21,314 bases of DNA from Natrialbaceae archaeon (GTDB taxonomy: Archaea > Halobacteriota > Halobacteria > Halobacteriales > Natrialbaceae). The stretch lies in the NCBI GenBank assembly GCA_003552325.1, contig PUKM01000230.1, positions 1 to 21,314 on the forward strand. Reading direction: 5' to 3'. A program made the position numbers and the translations under genes. Shown piece by piece: positions 14,701 to 21,314 of this stretch (position 1 is the first letter of the stretch; every line of letters begins with the position of its first letter). The notes below the pieces were generated by a model, which searched no databases, had not been told where the DNA came from, and saw only the letters and a list, made by a program, of their open reading frames with translations.

Positions 14701-14800
14701 GTATCTCGCACCCGAGCCATACCGGAGCGAAACGCTCGAGATTGGGCTTCCGGCGTGGATTCGCGCCAGGTGTGACACGAGCGCGAACGACGCTGAATAG
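11741..14800 (+). CDS. RND/MMPL-family exporter with coiled-coil loop (paralogue 1)
   Basis: 1019 residues from GTG 11741. The layout is TM1 (about 17-36), a large extracytoplasmic loop to about 405, TM2-6, TM7 after about 585, a second loop, and TM8-12: the 12-TM RND/MMPL plan of proton-driven exporters of lipids or hydrophobic compounds. The first loop has heptad coiled-coil stretches (about 130-165 and 280-310) and the conserved NTTTVQVVV strand. TM4 carries GLSIDYAIHV with Asp475-Tyr476, the proton-relay pair; the matching TM10 motif is GLGVAYAIHV with Ala900 in place of Asp. The GTG start is chosen because MSRIAALANAVTT aligns residue by residue with the N-terminus of paralogue 2 (MSLPDRLADLITT); GTG 11735 is two codons upstream. 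No accessory membrane-fusion or outer-membrane partner is present, as expected for archaea. Substrate unknown. Confidence 0.88.
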   Translation: MSRIAALANAVTTHTRLVLAFCLVLTLVLGAGLAALETETSLEQFETDTPESDALTTADERFAEVDENTTTVQVVVSAENALERDALLDGLRFQQSVLEDDDIEPTLVEEEPVVGVENVLATALIRLDEVDALEARAADLEADAEAVESDIERLEAALESVAATQASYEVLNDSYEHEEIDEDEYDRRSAELEASISTTVDNATAPLEPDQQDAFEDAAARLRGLEAERAQYERDLADGEINQATYDALIDRLEDEREQTIRDGSQWVFSEELSALQTRADDLEDEREEIERLEQPPLEEQIDALKEATDADFEAAVTTVLGEDGPGSEEALRLLPSSYEPGALEADERLVVITQSFDRSAEMGEPGPVANDAQMELTDRVQSWNDDTLVFGFATVSNAVDQAVTDSLVLVGPLAVAFVILTLTVAYRDPLDIALGVAGIGLVLVWTFGLAGWAEIAFTQVFVAVPVLLIGLSIDYAIHVVMRYRERREEAPLGTAMTLALGGVGLALLWVTATTAAGFLANLVSPIAPIREFGLVSAVGIVASVVVFGAVIPACKLTLDGTLEARGFDRTRRPLGGGDRLGHALTLGSTLARRAPVVVVLCALVVTAGGVYGATQVDTTFEEDDFFPDEPPLGETLGPFGGDAYQVQSILAHLEANYQRGDGRAQIVATGAVTDGQMLQRVATAEAYANESDVVYVLPGNESDVRSPLSMMQETKPESDSFNASFQLADRTEDGVPDQNVEGLYDGLLEANPGATDVVYRTEAGEYESIRLLVGIDGAASNEAVAAEMDAIVGILESDEDGQGGDIDAIATGEPVVTYALERTVFQSIVHGLAVAMAAVLAFLVIGFSIRGQGPTLGVVTTIPVVVALGATVLTMAVTGVPFNLLTGTVASLTIGLGVAYAIHVSVRYVAALEAGNDPWSALDHTMTYTGSALAGSAVTTIAGFGVLVVAVVPLLRQFGLVTAMTIGFAFLASVGVLPTLLILWTRYLAPEPYRSETLEIGLPAWIRARCDTSANDAE

Positions 14801-14842
14801 CGGCTTTTGTGTGATTCCACTGATTGGTAGAGATTCGTATCT

Positions 14843-14859
14843 GTTAGTATAGCCCTAAC
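14843..14859. promoter_or_regulatory. Candidate operator 1, upstream of the TATA box
   Basis: GTTAGTATAGCCCTAAC: a GTTA-N9-TAAC inverted repeat, extended here to TGTTAG-N7-CTAACA (14842-14860). It ends six bases before the TATA box, over or next to the BRE/TFB site. The same 17-base layout occurs again downstream of the TATA box. Confidence 0.55.
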
Positions 14860-14865
14860 AACGAG

Positions 14866-14872
14866 TATATAT
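14866..14872 (+). promoter_or_regulatory. TATA box of the second RND exporter
   Basis: TATATAT, placing the transcription start near 14895 and leaving a leader of about 48 bases that carries a GAGGTGA ribosome binding site (14934-14940) before ATG 14944. The exporter and the TrmB gene would both be transcribed from it. Confidence 0.65.
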
Positions 14873-14879
14873 CCGGGCA

Positions 14880-14896
14880 GTTAGTAAGAGAGTAAC
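14880..14896. promoter_or_regulatory. Candidate operator 2, at the predicted transcription start
   Basis: GTTAGTAAGAGAGTAAC: second copy of GTTA-N9-TAAC, 37 bases after the first, sharing the left half GTTAGTA. Its position across the expected transcription start suits a repressor. Confidence 0.5.
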
Positions 14897-14943
14897 AACA
14901 GAATGTTCCTCCCCATAACTCACGACGTGTCGAGAGGTGACAG

Positions 14944-17900
14944 ATGAGTCTGCCGGACCGACTCGCGGATCTGATTACCACATACAGCAAGGTCGTCATC
15001 ATCCTCATGGTGGCCCTCACACTGCTGATCGGTTCAGGAGCCTCGATGGTTGACGACGATTCCTCGCTCGATCAGTTCGAAAGTGATTCACCGGAACTCG
15101 AGGCGTCGGAATATATCTCGGATAACTTTACTGTCGAAGCGTCGGAGAATACGACGACTGTACAACTAATTATTCGTGGAGAGAACGTCTTGAGCCAGCA
15201 GTCGCTGCTCGACTCCCTGGCGTTCCAGCAGGAACTCCGAGCGAACGAGTCGATCAACGCGTCACTCGACGGGGATAACGCGATCAGCGGCGTCGAAAAC
15301 ATCGTCCCAAGGAACGAAATCATCAGCAGCGAGGCCGACGAACTCGAGGAACGTGGTGACGCCCTCGAGGCGGACTTCGAAGCGCTCAACGACTCAGCGG
15401 AGGCGCTGAACGAGTCGGGCGACGAACTCGAAGCTGAGTTCGAGGCGCTGAACGAGTCGGCTGATGCACTCGAGGCGGACTTCGAGGCGCTCAACGAGAC
15501 GGCTGAGGAACTCGAAGAGGAAGAAGCAGCACTCGAACGAATCGGGAACAACCTCGCCGACGATCAAGCCGAACTCGAGGCTGACGCGGCTGCACTCGAG
15601 GAAGACGCGGTTGCCCTCGAACAGCGAACCGAGCGGTTGGGCGAGGCGCTCAACGAAACGACCGAGTTGCAGGTTGCATACGAACAGGCCGAAACGGACG
15701 CCGAGCGCGAGGCGATCGAACAGGAGATAGACGACGAGTGGGAGGCCGCGAGAAACGACGCGTCACTCGATGACGAACAGTGGGCTGCCTTCCAGGACGC
15801 TGGGGAACAGGTCCGTGAGACGATTTCGCTCGAAACACAACTCGAGGGAACGATTGCTGCAGGGCCTGGTGAGATCCAGCCTGAGCCGACGGATGACCAG
15901 CAAGCGATTCTCTCGGCTGCTCTCGAGGAGGTGCGTGACCTCCAGTTCGCGTTCGAGGAGGCTGACAGTGACGATGAGCGGACCGCAATCGAGGCCGAAA
16001 TCGAAGCGACGCTCGAGGAAGCGGTCGACGAAGCCCAGTTGGAGGACCCAGAGGAGGTGCAGTTCCGTGCCATCGCTGATGAGGTTCGTGATCTGACGTC
16101 GGACCGCTCCGAGCAGCCACCGATTGAGCAAACGATCGAAGCCGGGACAGTCGGCGTCTTCGAAGCCGAGTTCGCCGACCTGGAGGACCGTGAACAGGAC
16201 CTCCAGGATCGGGGAGACAATCTAGAACAGCGGGCGAACACTCTCGACCAACGAGCAAGTGATCTCGAAGACGACGCGACCGCCCTGGAAGACGAGTTCG
16301 ACGAACTCGAAGCCCGTGCTGACGACCTCGAAGAACGTGGCGACGAGCTAGAGGCGCGGGCCGACGAACTCGAGGAAGAAGGTGACGAGTTAGAAGCACG
16401 GGGCGACGAACTCGAAGAACGCGCCGACGAGCTCGAGGCGGATTCCGAGGCGCTCGAGGACCGCGATCCGTCGCTCGACGAACAGATCGAGAAGCTCGAG
16501 TCGATGGACGATGAGGAGTTCGAATCGGCGATCACGGATGCGCTGGATGACGGTGACAACGCGACAGGCGCGCTCGCGTTCATGCCATCCGACTACGAGC
16601 CCAGGTCGACCGAAGCCACTGCCCGGATGACGTTCGTCACCCAGCTGACGGACGGGACCGGAGCACCGGAGATGGGTGAGTTCGACGGCGATGCCCTCGA
16701 CGCCCAACTCGAGATGCGAACGCTCGCGAACGATCACGGCGGGGACGACGACTACGCCGTCTTCGGGGTCGGGGTGATCACCGAAGAAATCGACAATTCG
16801 ATGGGCGATAGCCTGGCTATCGTCGGCCCATTGGCCTTGATATTCGTCGTGGTGGCACTGTTCGTCGCCTACCGGGACATCATTGATATCAGTCTCGGTG
16901 TCCTCGGCATCTTGCTTACGCTCGTCTGGACCTTCGGGTTCATCGGCTGGGCCGATATCGCCTTCAACCAGATGTTCGTCGCCGTCCCGGTCCTCCTGAT
17001 CGGCTTAGCGATCGACTATGCGATACACGTCTTCATGCGCCATCGCGAGCAACGAGAGAAAGACGGCGTCACGAACGACGTTGGAGGTTCCATGTCAATC
17101 GCCCTCGCTGGTGTTGGGGTTGCCCTGCTCTGGGTCACGGCAACGACGGCAATTGGCTTCCTCTCGAACCTCATCAGTCCGATCGGCCCCATCCGTGAGT
17201 TCGGGATCGTGAGTGCCTTTGGGATCGTCTCTGCCCTCTTTATTTTCGGGGCACTTATCCCGGCGAGCAAGGTCGAGATCGATTCCCTGCTCGAGGGGTA
17301 CGGAATCAACCGCCACAAACGAGCCTTCGGGACCGGGGGCGGGCGGTTCAGTAGTGCCCTCTCTGTCGGCGTCGTCGCCGCCCGGAAGGCCCCGCTCGTC
17401 GTGTTGCTCTGTGTCCTCTTGCTCACGAGCGGTGGGGTCTACGGTGCCACACAGGTCGATACCTCCTTCCAGGAAGAGGATTTCCTGGCCGACAGCCCAC
17501 CCGAGTGGACCCAACACCTCGGGCCGTTAGCCCCTGGTGAGTACCAGGCGAAAGCCGACCTCGAGTTCGTGAACGAGAATTTCCAGCGTGAGGACTCCCA
17601 GGCCAACGTCCTCATCACGGGAAATGTCACCGATCCTGAAACGTTAGAACGGGTCGACGCGGGTGAATCGAGGGCGAACGAGAGCGAGGTGGTCTACACG
17701 CTCGCGAGTGGTGAGGGCGACACTGACTCGCCGTTGACCGCGATGGAGGGAATCGCCGCTGACAACGAGTCGTTCAACGACACCTTCACCGCGGCGGATA
17801 CGACAGGCGACGACATCCCGAACGAAAACCTCTCGGCCGTCTACGAAGCGGCGCTCGAGGCCGATTCCAGCGCCGGTGAATTCATCTACCAGAACGAGGC

Positions 17901-18753
17901 TGGCGAGTTCGAAGCCCTCCAGATCGTCGTGGCGGTCCAGGGCAACGCAGACTTCGCGGTCGTCACCGACGAAATGCGCGCTGTCGCGGCCGTCATCGAT
18001 GACGGCGGGACCGACACCCGATGGGAAGCTACGGCGACTGGCGACCCCATCGTCAACCACATCGTCGAAGGCGACCTGATGCAGACGGTCCTCGAGAGCC
18101 TGCTGATCACCCTGGTCGCCGTCGTCGTGTTCCTGAGCCTGACCTACTGGCTGACGGGCAAGGGGGCGATGCTCGGCATTGTGACACTGCTCCCGGTGGC
18201 GTTCGCCGTGAGCTGGATCCTGGGGTCGATGTACCTCCTTGGAATGCCGTTTAACGTCCTGACGGGAATGATTACCAGCCTCACGATCGGTCTGGGGATC
18301 GCCTACAGCATCCACATCAGTTCCCGATACACGCTCGAACTCGAGCGTCAGGGTGACGTCTGGGAGGCCTTAGAGACGACCGTCACCGGGACCGGCGGGG
18401 CGCTCCTCGGGAGTGCGGCGACGACCGTCGGCGGATTCGGCGTCCTCGCGTTCGCCATCCTCCCCGTGTTACAACAGTTCGGCATCATTACCGGGTTGAC
18501 GATCATCTACGCGTTCCTCGCGAGCGTGATCGTCCTCCCCACGCTGTTAGTGCTCTGGACGCGATACTTCGGCCCAGACCTCCTCGAGACGTCGCCTCCC
18601 GTTGGGGTACCAACGCCAGCCAGCGATGGAGGAGTGGAAGCCCAGGGAGGGTCCGAGTCCCCATCGGAGGAATCCACGGCCGAGGACGATGGTGGCGAGG
18701 AGAATAGGAAGGCTGATGGCCAATCGTCGTCGAGCCACCGAGGTGACGAGTAA
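14944..18753 (+). CDS. RND/MMPL-family exporter with expanded coiled coil (paralogue 2)
   Basis: 1269 residues, same plan as the exporter just upstream but with about 250 more residues, nearly all in the first extracytoplasmic loop (about 37-620). Two long heptad coiled coils stand out: residues about 130-240, with ALEADFEALN units, and about 413-519, with seven exact 7-residue repeats of the DELEARA type. TM2 starts near 621. TM4 has GLAIDYAIHV with Asp691-Tyr692; TM10 has GLGIAYSIHIS with Ala1120 instead of Asp. The last 55 residues are a Ser/Glu/Asp-rich cytoplasmic tail absent from paralogue 1. GAGGTGA (14934-14940) sets ATG 14944. The stop codon overlaps the ATG of the TrmB-family gene by one base, so the two form an operon. 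Expected to be a proton-coupled exporter of lipid-like molecules; substrate unknown. Confidence 0.9.
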   Translation: MSLPDRLADLITTYSKVVIILMVALTLLIGSGASMVDDDSSLDQFESDSPELEASEYISDNFTVEASENTTTVQLIIRGENVLSQQSLLDSLAFQQELRANESINASLDGDNAISGVENIVPRNEIISSEADELEERGDALEADFEALNDSAEALNESGDELEAEFEALNESADALEADFEALNETAEELEEEEAALERIGNNLADDQAELEADAAALEEDAVALEQRTERLGEALNETTELQVAYEQAETDAEREAIEQEIDDEWEAARNDASLDDEQWAAFQDAGEQVRETISLETQLEGTIAAGPGEIQPEPTDDQQAILSAALEEVRDLQFAFEEADSDDERTAIEAEIEATLEEAVDEAQLEDPEEVQFRAIADEVRDLTSDRSEQPPIEQTIEAGTVGVFEAEFADLEDREQDLQDRGDNLEQRANTLDQRASDLEDDATALEDEFDELEARADDLEERGDELEARADELEEEGDELEARGDELEERADELEADSEALEDRDPSLDEQIEKLESMDDEEFESAITDALDDGDNATGALAFMPSDYEPRSTEATARMTFVTQLTDGTGAPEMGEFDGDALDAQLEMRTLANDHGGDDDYAVFGVGVITEEIDNSMGDSLAIVGPLALIFVVVALFVAYRDIIDISLGVLGILLTLVWTFGFIGWADIAFNQMFVAVPVLLIGLAIDYAIHVFMRHREQREKDGVTNDVGGSMSIALAGVGVALLWVTATTAIGFLSNLISPIGPIREFGIVSAFGIVSALFIFGALIPASKVEIDSLLEGYGINRHKRAFGTGGGRFSSALSVGVVAARKAPLVVLLCVLLLTSGGVYGATQVDTSFQEEDFLADSPPEWTQHLGPLAPGEYQAKADLEFVNENFQREDSQANVLITGNVTDPETLERVDAGESRANESEVVYTLASGEGDTDSPLTAMEGIAADNESFNDTFTAADTTGDDIPNENLSAVYEAALEADSSAGEFIYQNEAGEFEALQIVVAVQGNADFAVVTDEMRAVAAVIDDGGTDTRWEATATGDPIVNHIVEGDLMQTVLESLLITLVAVVVFLSLTYWLTGKGAMLGIVTLLPVAFAVSWILGSMYLLGMPFNVLTGMITSLTIGLGIAYSIHISSRYTLELERQGDVWEALETTVTGTGGALLGSAATTVGGFGVLAFAILPVLQQFGIITGLTIIYAFLASVIVLPTLLVLWTRYFGPDLLETSPPVGVPTPASDGGVEAQGGSESPSEESTAEDDGGEENRKADGQSSSSHRGDE
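15346..15510 (+). repeat. Coding repeats of the first coiled coil
   Basis: Variants of the unit ALEADFEALNxSAE recur about every 42-63 bases (ALEADFEALNDSAEALNES, ELEAEFEALNES, ALEADFEALNETAEELE). DNA copies are similar (CTCGAGGCGGACTTCGA) but have silent differences. They extend the heptad coiled coil of the exporter's first outer loop. Confidence 0.75.
16321..16467 (+). repeat. Seven 21-base coding heptad repeats
   Basis: Units start at 16321, 16342, 16363, 16384, 16405, 16426 and 16447, each encoding a heptad of the form (D/E)(D/E/A)LE(E/A/D)xx. The Leu codon varies between CTC, CTA and TTA and Glu between GAA and GAG, so the protein pattern is kept while the DNA has drifted. Confidence 0.85.
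18740..18746 (+). promoter_or_regulatory. Ribosome binding site of the TrmB-family gene
   Basis: GAGGTGA inside the last codons of the exporter, nine bases after its core to ATG 18753, which overlaps the exporter stop as TAATG. It confirms the start and translational coupling. Confidence 0.65.
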
Positions 18754-19517
18754 TGAGCACTCCGACTGAGAGTGATGCGGTCGATTCGTTCGAACGCCTG
18801 GGCTTGACCAGCTACGAAGCCCGAGTGTTCATCGCCTTACAGCAACTCGGGTCAGGGACTGCTCGAGATGTCGCCAGTGTAGCCGACGTCCCACGGTCAC
18901 AAGTCTACAGTGTCGCTGAAAGTCTCGAGGATCGGGGGCTCTTGGAGGTACAGCAGTCGAGTCCGATCAGGTACCGACCAGTCAGTGTTGACGAGGCCCA
19001 GTCGACGCTCAGATCACGGTTCGAGGCCCAGGAAAAACAGGCGTTCGAGTACGTCGAACAAGTCCGAACCGAGCCAGCGGGGGAAGAAGAGCAGGAGGAT
19101 ATCTGGACGGTTCGTGGGCGCGCGAGAATCGACGACCGCGTTATCGACCTCTGTTCAGAGGCTGAAGAACGAATTATCTTTGGTGCACGCCTCCCCCCGC
19201 TGGTGACGGACGAACTCGAGCGCCTCCTCGAGACCAAATCGGCCGAGGGTCTCGAGATCGCCGTCGTCAGTCGGACGGCCGAAATCCGCCAGCGACTCGG
19301 ACGCATACAAGGCGTGACGGTGTTTACCCCACCCGATCACCGGCAGGACGACGAGCGGTCGGGCCGCATCGTGGTCGCGGATGACGACACCATCCTCTTG
19401 AGTGTCGTCGATGACGACGGGAGTGAGACGGCGATCTGGAGTGCCGGCTCGCTCTTTGCGTCCGTATTGATCGAACTGATCGAAGCCGGGGGCGAGGCCC
19501 ACGGTACTCGAGGCTAA
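18753..19517 (+). CDS. TrmB-family transcriptional regulator
   Basis: 254 residues. The first 85 (ERLGLTSYEARVFIALQQLG, then RDVASVADVPRSQVYSVAESLEDRGLLEV) form the TrmB winged helix-turn-helix that binds DNA as a dimer. A helical linker (RSRFEAQEKQAFEYVEQVR) follows, then an alpha/beta C-terminal domain (about 115-245, IIFGARLPPLVTDELERLL, GLEIAVVSRTAEI) like the effector domain of TrmB relatives that lack the sugar-binding module. Its start overlaps the exporter stop by one base, so it is co-transcribed with the exporter. It is the natural candidate for binding the paired GTTA-N9-TAAC sites in that promoter and repressing the operon until a compound is sensed (inference). The gene ends convergent to pelA with a 42-base gap. 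Confidence 0.88.
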   Translation: MSTPTESDAVDSFERLGLTSYEARVFIALQQLGSGTARDVASVADVPRSQVYSVAESLEDRGLLEVQQSSPIRYRPVSVDEAQSTLRSRFEAQEKQAFEYVEQVRTEPAGEEEQEDIWTVRGRARIDDRVIDLCSEAEERIIFGARLPPLVTDELERLLETKSAEGLEIAVVSRTAEIRQRLGRIQGVTVFTPPDHRQDDERSGRIVVADDDTILLSVVDDDGSETAIWSAGSLFASVLIELIEAGGEAHGTRG

Positions 19518-19524
19518 CTCGATC

Positions 19525-19534
19525 GGCGTACGCC
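19525..19534. terminator. Palindrome in the trmB-like/pelA convergent gap
   Basis: GGCGTACGCC, a perfect 10-base palindrome in the 42-base gap between two convergent genes, followed on the plus strand by TGATTTGTT. It could serve as a two-way transcript end, but the possible stem is very short. Confidence 0.25.
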
Positions 19535-19559
19535 TGATTTGTTCCCTGTCTGCCCGGGA

Positions 19560-20627
19560 CTACTGTAACCGATACCGAAGCAAGGCTGCGATCCCACCAA
19601 GATTCGAGAGCTGTTCGCCCGGTGGAAACTCACTCGAGAAAACCGTGACGTCGCCGCCTTTCTGTTCGGTCGTTCGAACGATCGTGTCGACGTCAATGGT
19701 CCAATCGCCGTCACTCCCGCGTTCCTGCCTGAGGGTTTCATCGAGAATCAGGAGTTCCTCGATCGCCCCGTACTCGGCGGCCTGAGCGACGTTTTCTGGA
19801 CCGTAGGCGGCTTTGGCTCCCTCGGCGATCCGTTTGGTGAGTTCGTCGATCGCGTCCGCTTCCGCCTCGATCCGGGTCGCCTCCTGGACATCCGCGACGG
19901 CTCCCCGTTTGAGGACTTCGTGGACACCACGGTCACCGACGCCAGCCGTGTCGACCATCGTGGTCAGTTCGGCCACCTCGGGATGATTTCCCTCGAGATA
20001 CTTGTACGCGTCCTGTTTCGTGAATCCCGGTCCCGCGAGGATGATGGCGTCGACCTCGAGACGCGCCAGGATTTTCCCGAGGTCGGCAAAGAGTTCCGAG
20101 CGGTCTCGAGCGTACTCACCTTTCCCCGTCGGGCCGGTCACTGACGCCCGTTCTTCGGCACCGTACTGGGCGACGTCGTGAACGTACGCCTGCCCCTCCT
20201 CGACGGTGGCGATGGCGACGTCCGGGTTTTCGGTCGCTTCGACGGCTTCCTCGAGGCGGCGTTCCTGATCGGGCTTGAGTCGTTTATCGATGGAAATCTC
20301 GTCGCGGGCTTCGACGTTGAGGGTGTGATGAAACCCGAGTTGGTCCTCACGCGAACAGGCAACGATTTCGCCGCCGACCCGCAATCGGTTCGCGAACTTG
20401 TGAAATTCGATGTCTTCGACAGCGAGTGCGACCCAGAGATGCTCTCGTTCGCCACCCGTATCGCGCAGTTGCTCGTCGTCGCGCTGAATACGACGGGTGG
20501 TGTCGCCCGCCACCCGGTCACCAGGCTCGAGGACGTATTGCAGGTGCCAGAGATCGTCGACACTTTCGGGGACGACGGTCACCCGCTCGCGTCCACCCTC
20601 GAGTGGTTCCCGATCCGTGAGTTGCAT
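19560..20627 (-). CDS. pelA: mRNA surveillance protein Pelota (Dom34)
   Basis: 355 residues, full length for archaeal Pelota, which with the GTPase aEF1A opens stalled ribosomes, after which ABCE1 splits them. The N-terminal Sm-like domain (about 1-125) shows WHLQYVLEPGDRVAGDTTRR and HLWVALAVEDIEFHKFANRLRVGGEIV. The central eRF1-like domain has EGQAYVHDVAQYG and AIILAGPGFTKQDAYKYL, and lacks the GGQ tripeptide that release factor eRF1 needs for peptide release, as expected. The C-terminal domain contains YGPENVAQAAEYGAIEELLI and ends FPPGEQLSNLGGIAALLRYRL, the usual Pelota ending. It lies 46 bases downstream of a small membrane protein gene on the same strand and may be read with it; no clear separate TATA box was seen. 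Confidence 0.95.
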   Translation of the reverse strand: MQLTDREPLEGGRERVTVVPESVDDLWHLQYVLEPGDRVAGDTTRRIQRDDEQLRDTGGEREHLWVALAVEDIEFHKFANRLRVGGEIVACSREDQLGFHHTLNVEARDEISIDKRLKPDQERRLEEAVEATENPDVAIATVEEGQAYVHDVAQYGAEERASVTGPTGKGEYARDRSELFADLGKILARLEVDAIILAGPGFTKQDAYKYLEGNHPEVAELTTMVDTAGVGDRGVHEVLKRGAVADVQEATRIEAEADAIDELTKRIAEGAKAAYGPENVAQAAEYGAIEELLILDETLRQERGSDGDWTIDVDTIVRTTEQKGGDVTVFSSEFPPGEQLSNLGGIAALLRYRLQ

Positions 20628-20673
20628 ACCGGCCCGTTACCGGGGCAGTGGGAAGTGTGTGACGGAATTCCCG

Positions 20674-20922
20674 TTAGCCCGCATTTTGCTCGTTCTCAGG
20701 AACACCGTCAGTCGACTCGTCGTCACTCCCATCGACCACCTCAGGTGGAGTGATTCCAAAGGCGAGATACAGCAAGATGCCAGTGACGGCGACCAGCGCC
20801 AAGACGACGAAAGCGGCGACGATCACGGCCGAATCGCTCAGCGTCTGTGCGAGGAGTGGTGACGTCGCTGCCTCTGTGACGAGCGTATGCATGGTGGTAC
20901 CGGCTACCAAGCGAAGGCTCAT
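20674..20922 (-). CDS. Small single-TM membrane protein
   Basis: 82 residues with one strong TM segment (about 32-55, SAVIVAAFVVLALVAVTGIL) and an acidic C-terminal tail rich in Asp, Glu and Ser. No family recognised. ATG 20922 overlaps the stop of the upstream hydrolase-like gene by one base (TAATG), supporting this start and translational coupling; an internal ATG at 20892 would give 72 residues. Its position between a YdjM-like membrane protein and pelA suggests co-transcription, and it probably sits in the cytoplasmic membrane. Function unknown. Confidence 0.7.
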   Translation of the reverse strand: MSLRLVAGTTMHTLVTEAATSPLLAQTLSDSAVIVAAFVVLALVAVTGILLYLAFGITPPEVVDGSDDESTDGVPENEQNAG

Positions 20923-21314
20923 TAACGTTCGCCCTCGATTTCGCCCTTCGAGAGCCTTCCTATCCCCTGGCGACGTTCCTGCACCAGTCGAATCGCGAGC
21001 GCAAGGTAGCCCGAGAGGGCGACGATGAACAGTTCACCGGAACTGGCGATCGGGAACTGTCGTTCGACGTCCTCTGGGGCGTCTGGTCCGGGGTCGAACC
21101 CGGTGTGATAGTGGGTGTCCTCGGTCGTCCCGCGGGTCGTCGACTCTGCGATCTCGGTGCCATCGTCACCGCTCTCGAGTTCGATGAACGTCTGGACGAT
21201 GCCGCGCTGATCACTGATGATGAACTTTCCCGAAAGGTCGAAAAATCGGTCGTACAGTGGCCAAAAGAGATTCACGCCGTTGTAGAAGGCGTCGAGCAGG
21301 ATGTGAGCGAACAG
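20922..21314 (-). CDS. YdjM/DUF457-type membrane-bound metal-dependent hydrolase, 5' end beyond window
   Basis: The frame is open to the right edge of the window, so only the last 130 codons are visible; a start at GTG 21275 would be internal. The visible part begins LFAHILLDAFYNGVNLFWPL: the HxxxD pattern and following aromatic-rich stretch are the conserved end of the YdjM (DUF457) family, integral membrane proteins thought to be metal-dependent hydrolases. Then come a hydrophilic acidic loop of about 50 residues (ELESGDDGTEIAESTTRG), a TM segment (GELFIVALSGYLALAIRLVQ), and a short charged tail. Its stop overlaps the start of the small membrane protein gene. Confidence 0.8.
   Translation of the reverse strand: MFAHILLDAFYNGVNLFWPLYDRFFDLSGKFIISDQRGIVQTFIELESGDDGTEIAESTTRGTTEDTHYHTGFDPGPDAPEDVERQFPIASSGELFIVALSGYLALAIRLVQERRQGIGRLSKGEIEGER

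Noticed and set aside
15564..16583. Minus-strand frame of 339 codons, almost all Ser, Ala and Arg
   Set aside because: It is the antisense reading of the Glu/Leu/Asp heptad repeats of the exporter coiled coil; the low-complexity protein follows from that.

Overview
The window looks like the chromosome of an extremely halophilic archaeon, probably of the Natrialba/Natrinema/Natronorubrum type (order Natrialbales). The evidence is the high GC content, strongly acidic predicted proteins, haloarchaea-typical families (Bat-type HTH-10 regulator, DUF7344 membrane-linked winged helix, TrmB regulator, small PRC-barrel proteins, CxxC zinc-ribbon micro-protein), AT-rich TATA elements about 26-33 bases before start codons (leaderless or nearly leaderless mRNAs), and a great excess of the palindrome CTCGAG. 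No tRNA, rRNA, CRISPR array, insertion sequence or integrase was seen, and no gene-free stretch exceeds about 250 bases.

Layout. Positions 1-2213 (minus): the 5' part of a PRC-barrel-like protein, preceded by a two-domain protein joining a methyltransferase-like N-terminus to an APH/choline-kinase-like phosphotransferase. Diverging from it are a GT4 glycosyltransferase (2465-3634) and a Tat-exported beta-helix protein ending in four Trp-rich repeats (3815-5917). Positions 6108-7405 (plus): a PaaG/crotonase-like CoA enzyme, a second PRC-barrel-like protein and a 49-residue zinc ribbon. Positions 7417-8576 (minus): a split-barrel flavin-type protein and a Bat-type regulator with a Cys cluster. 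Positions 8711-9969 (plus): a GNAT acetyltransferase and PhoU. A DUF7344 protein (9974-10600, minus) lies tail to tail with phoU. An RNase Z-like MBL hydrolase follows at 10795-11529.

The most system-like part is 11741-19517: two paralogous 12-TM RND/MMPL exporters with coiled-coil insertions in their first extracytoplasmic loop, the second overlapping by one base a TrmB-family regulator. The promoter of the second exporter carries two copies of GTTA-N9-TAAC flanking its TATA box, which look like operators; autoregulation by the TrmB protein is a reasonable but untested inference. Both exporters keep the Asp-Tyr pair in the TM4 motif but have Ala-Tyr at the matching TM10 position.

The right end (minus strand) reads, in transcription order: a YdjM/DUF457 membrane protein cut by the window edge, a small one-TM protein overlapping it by one base (TAATG), and pelA (archaeal Pelota/Dom34, ribosome rescue). 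Functions come from motif recognition by eye; no database search was run.
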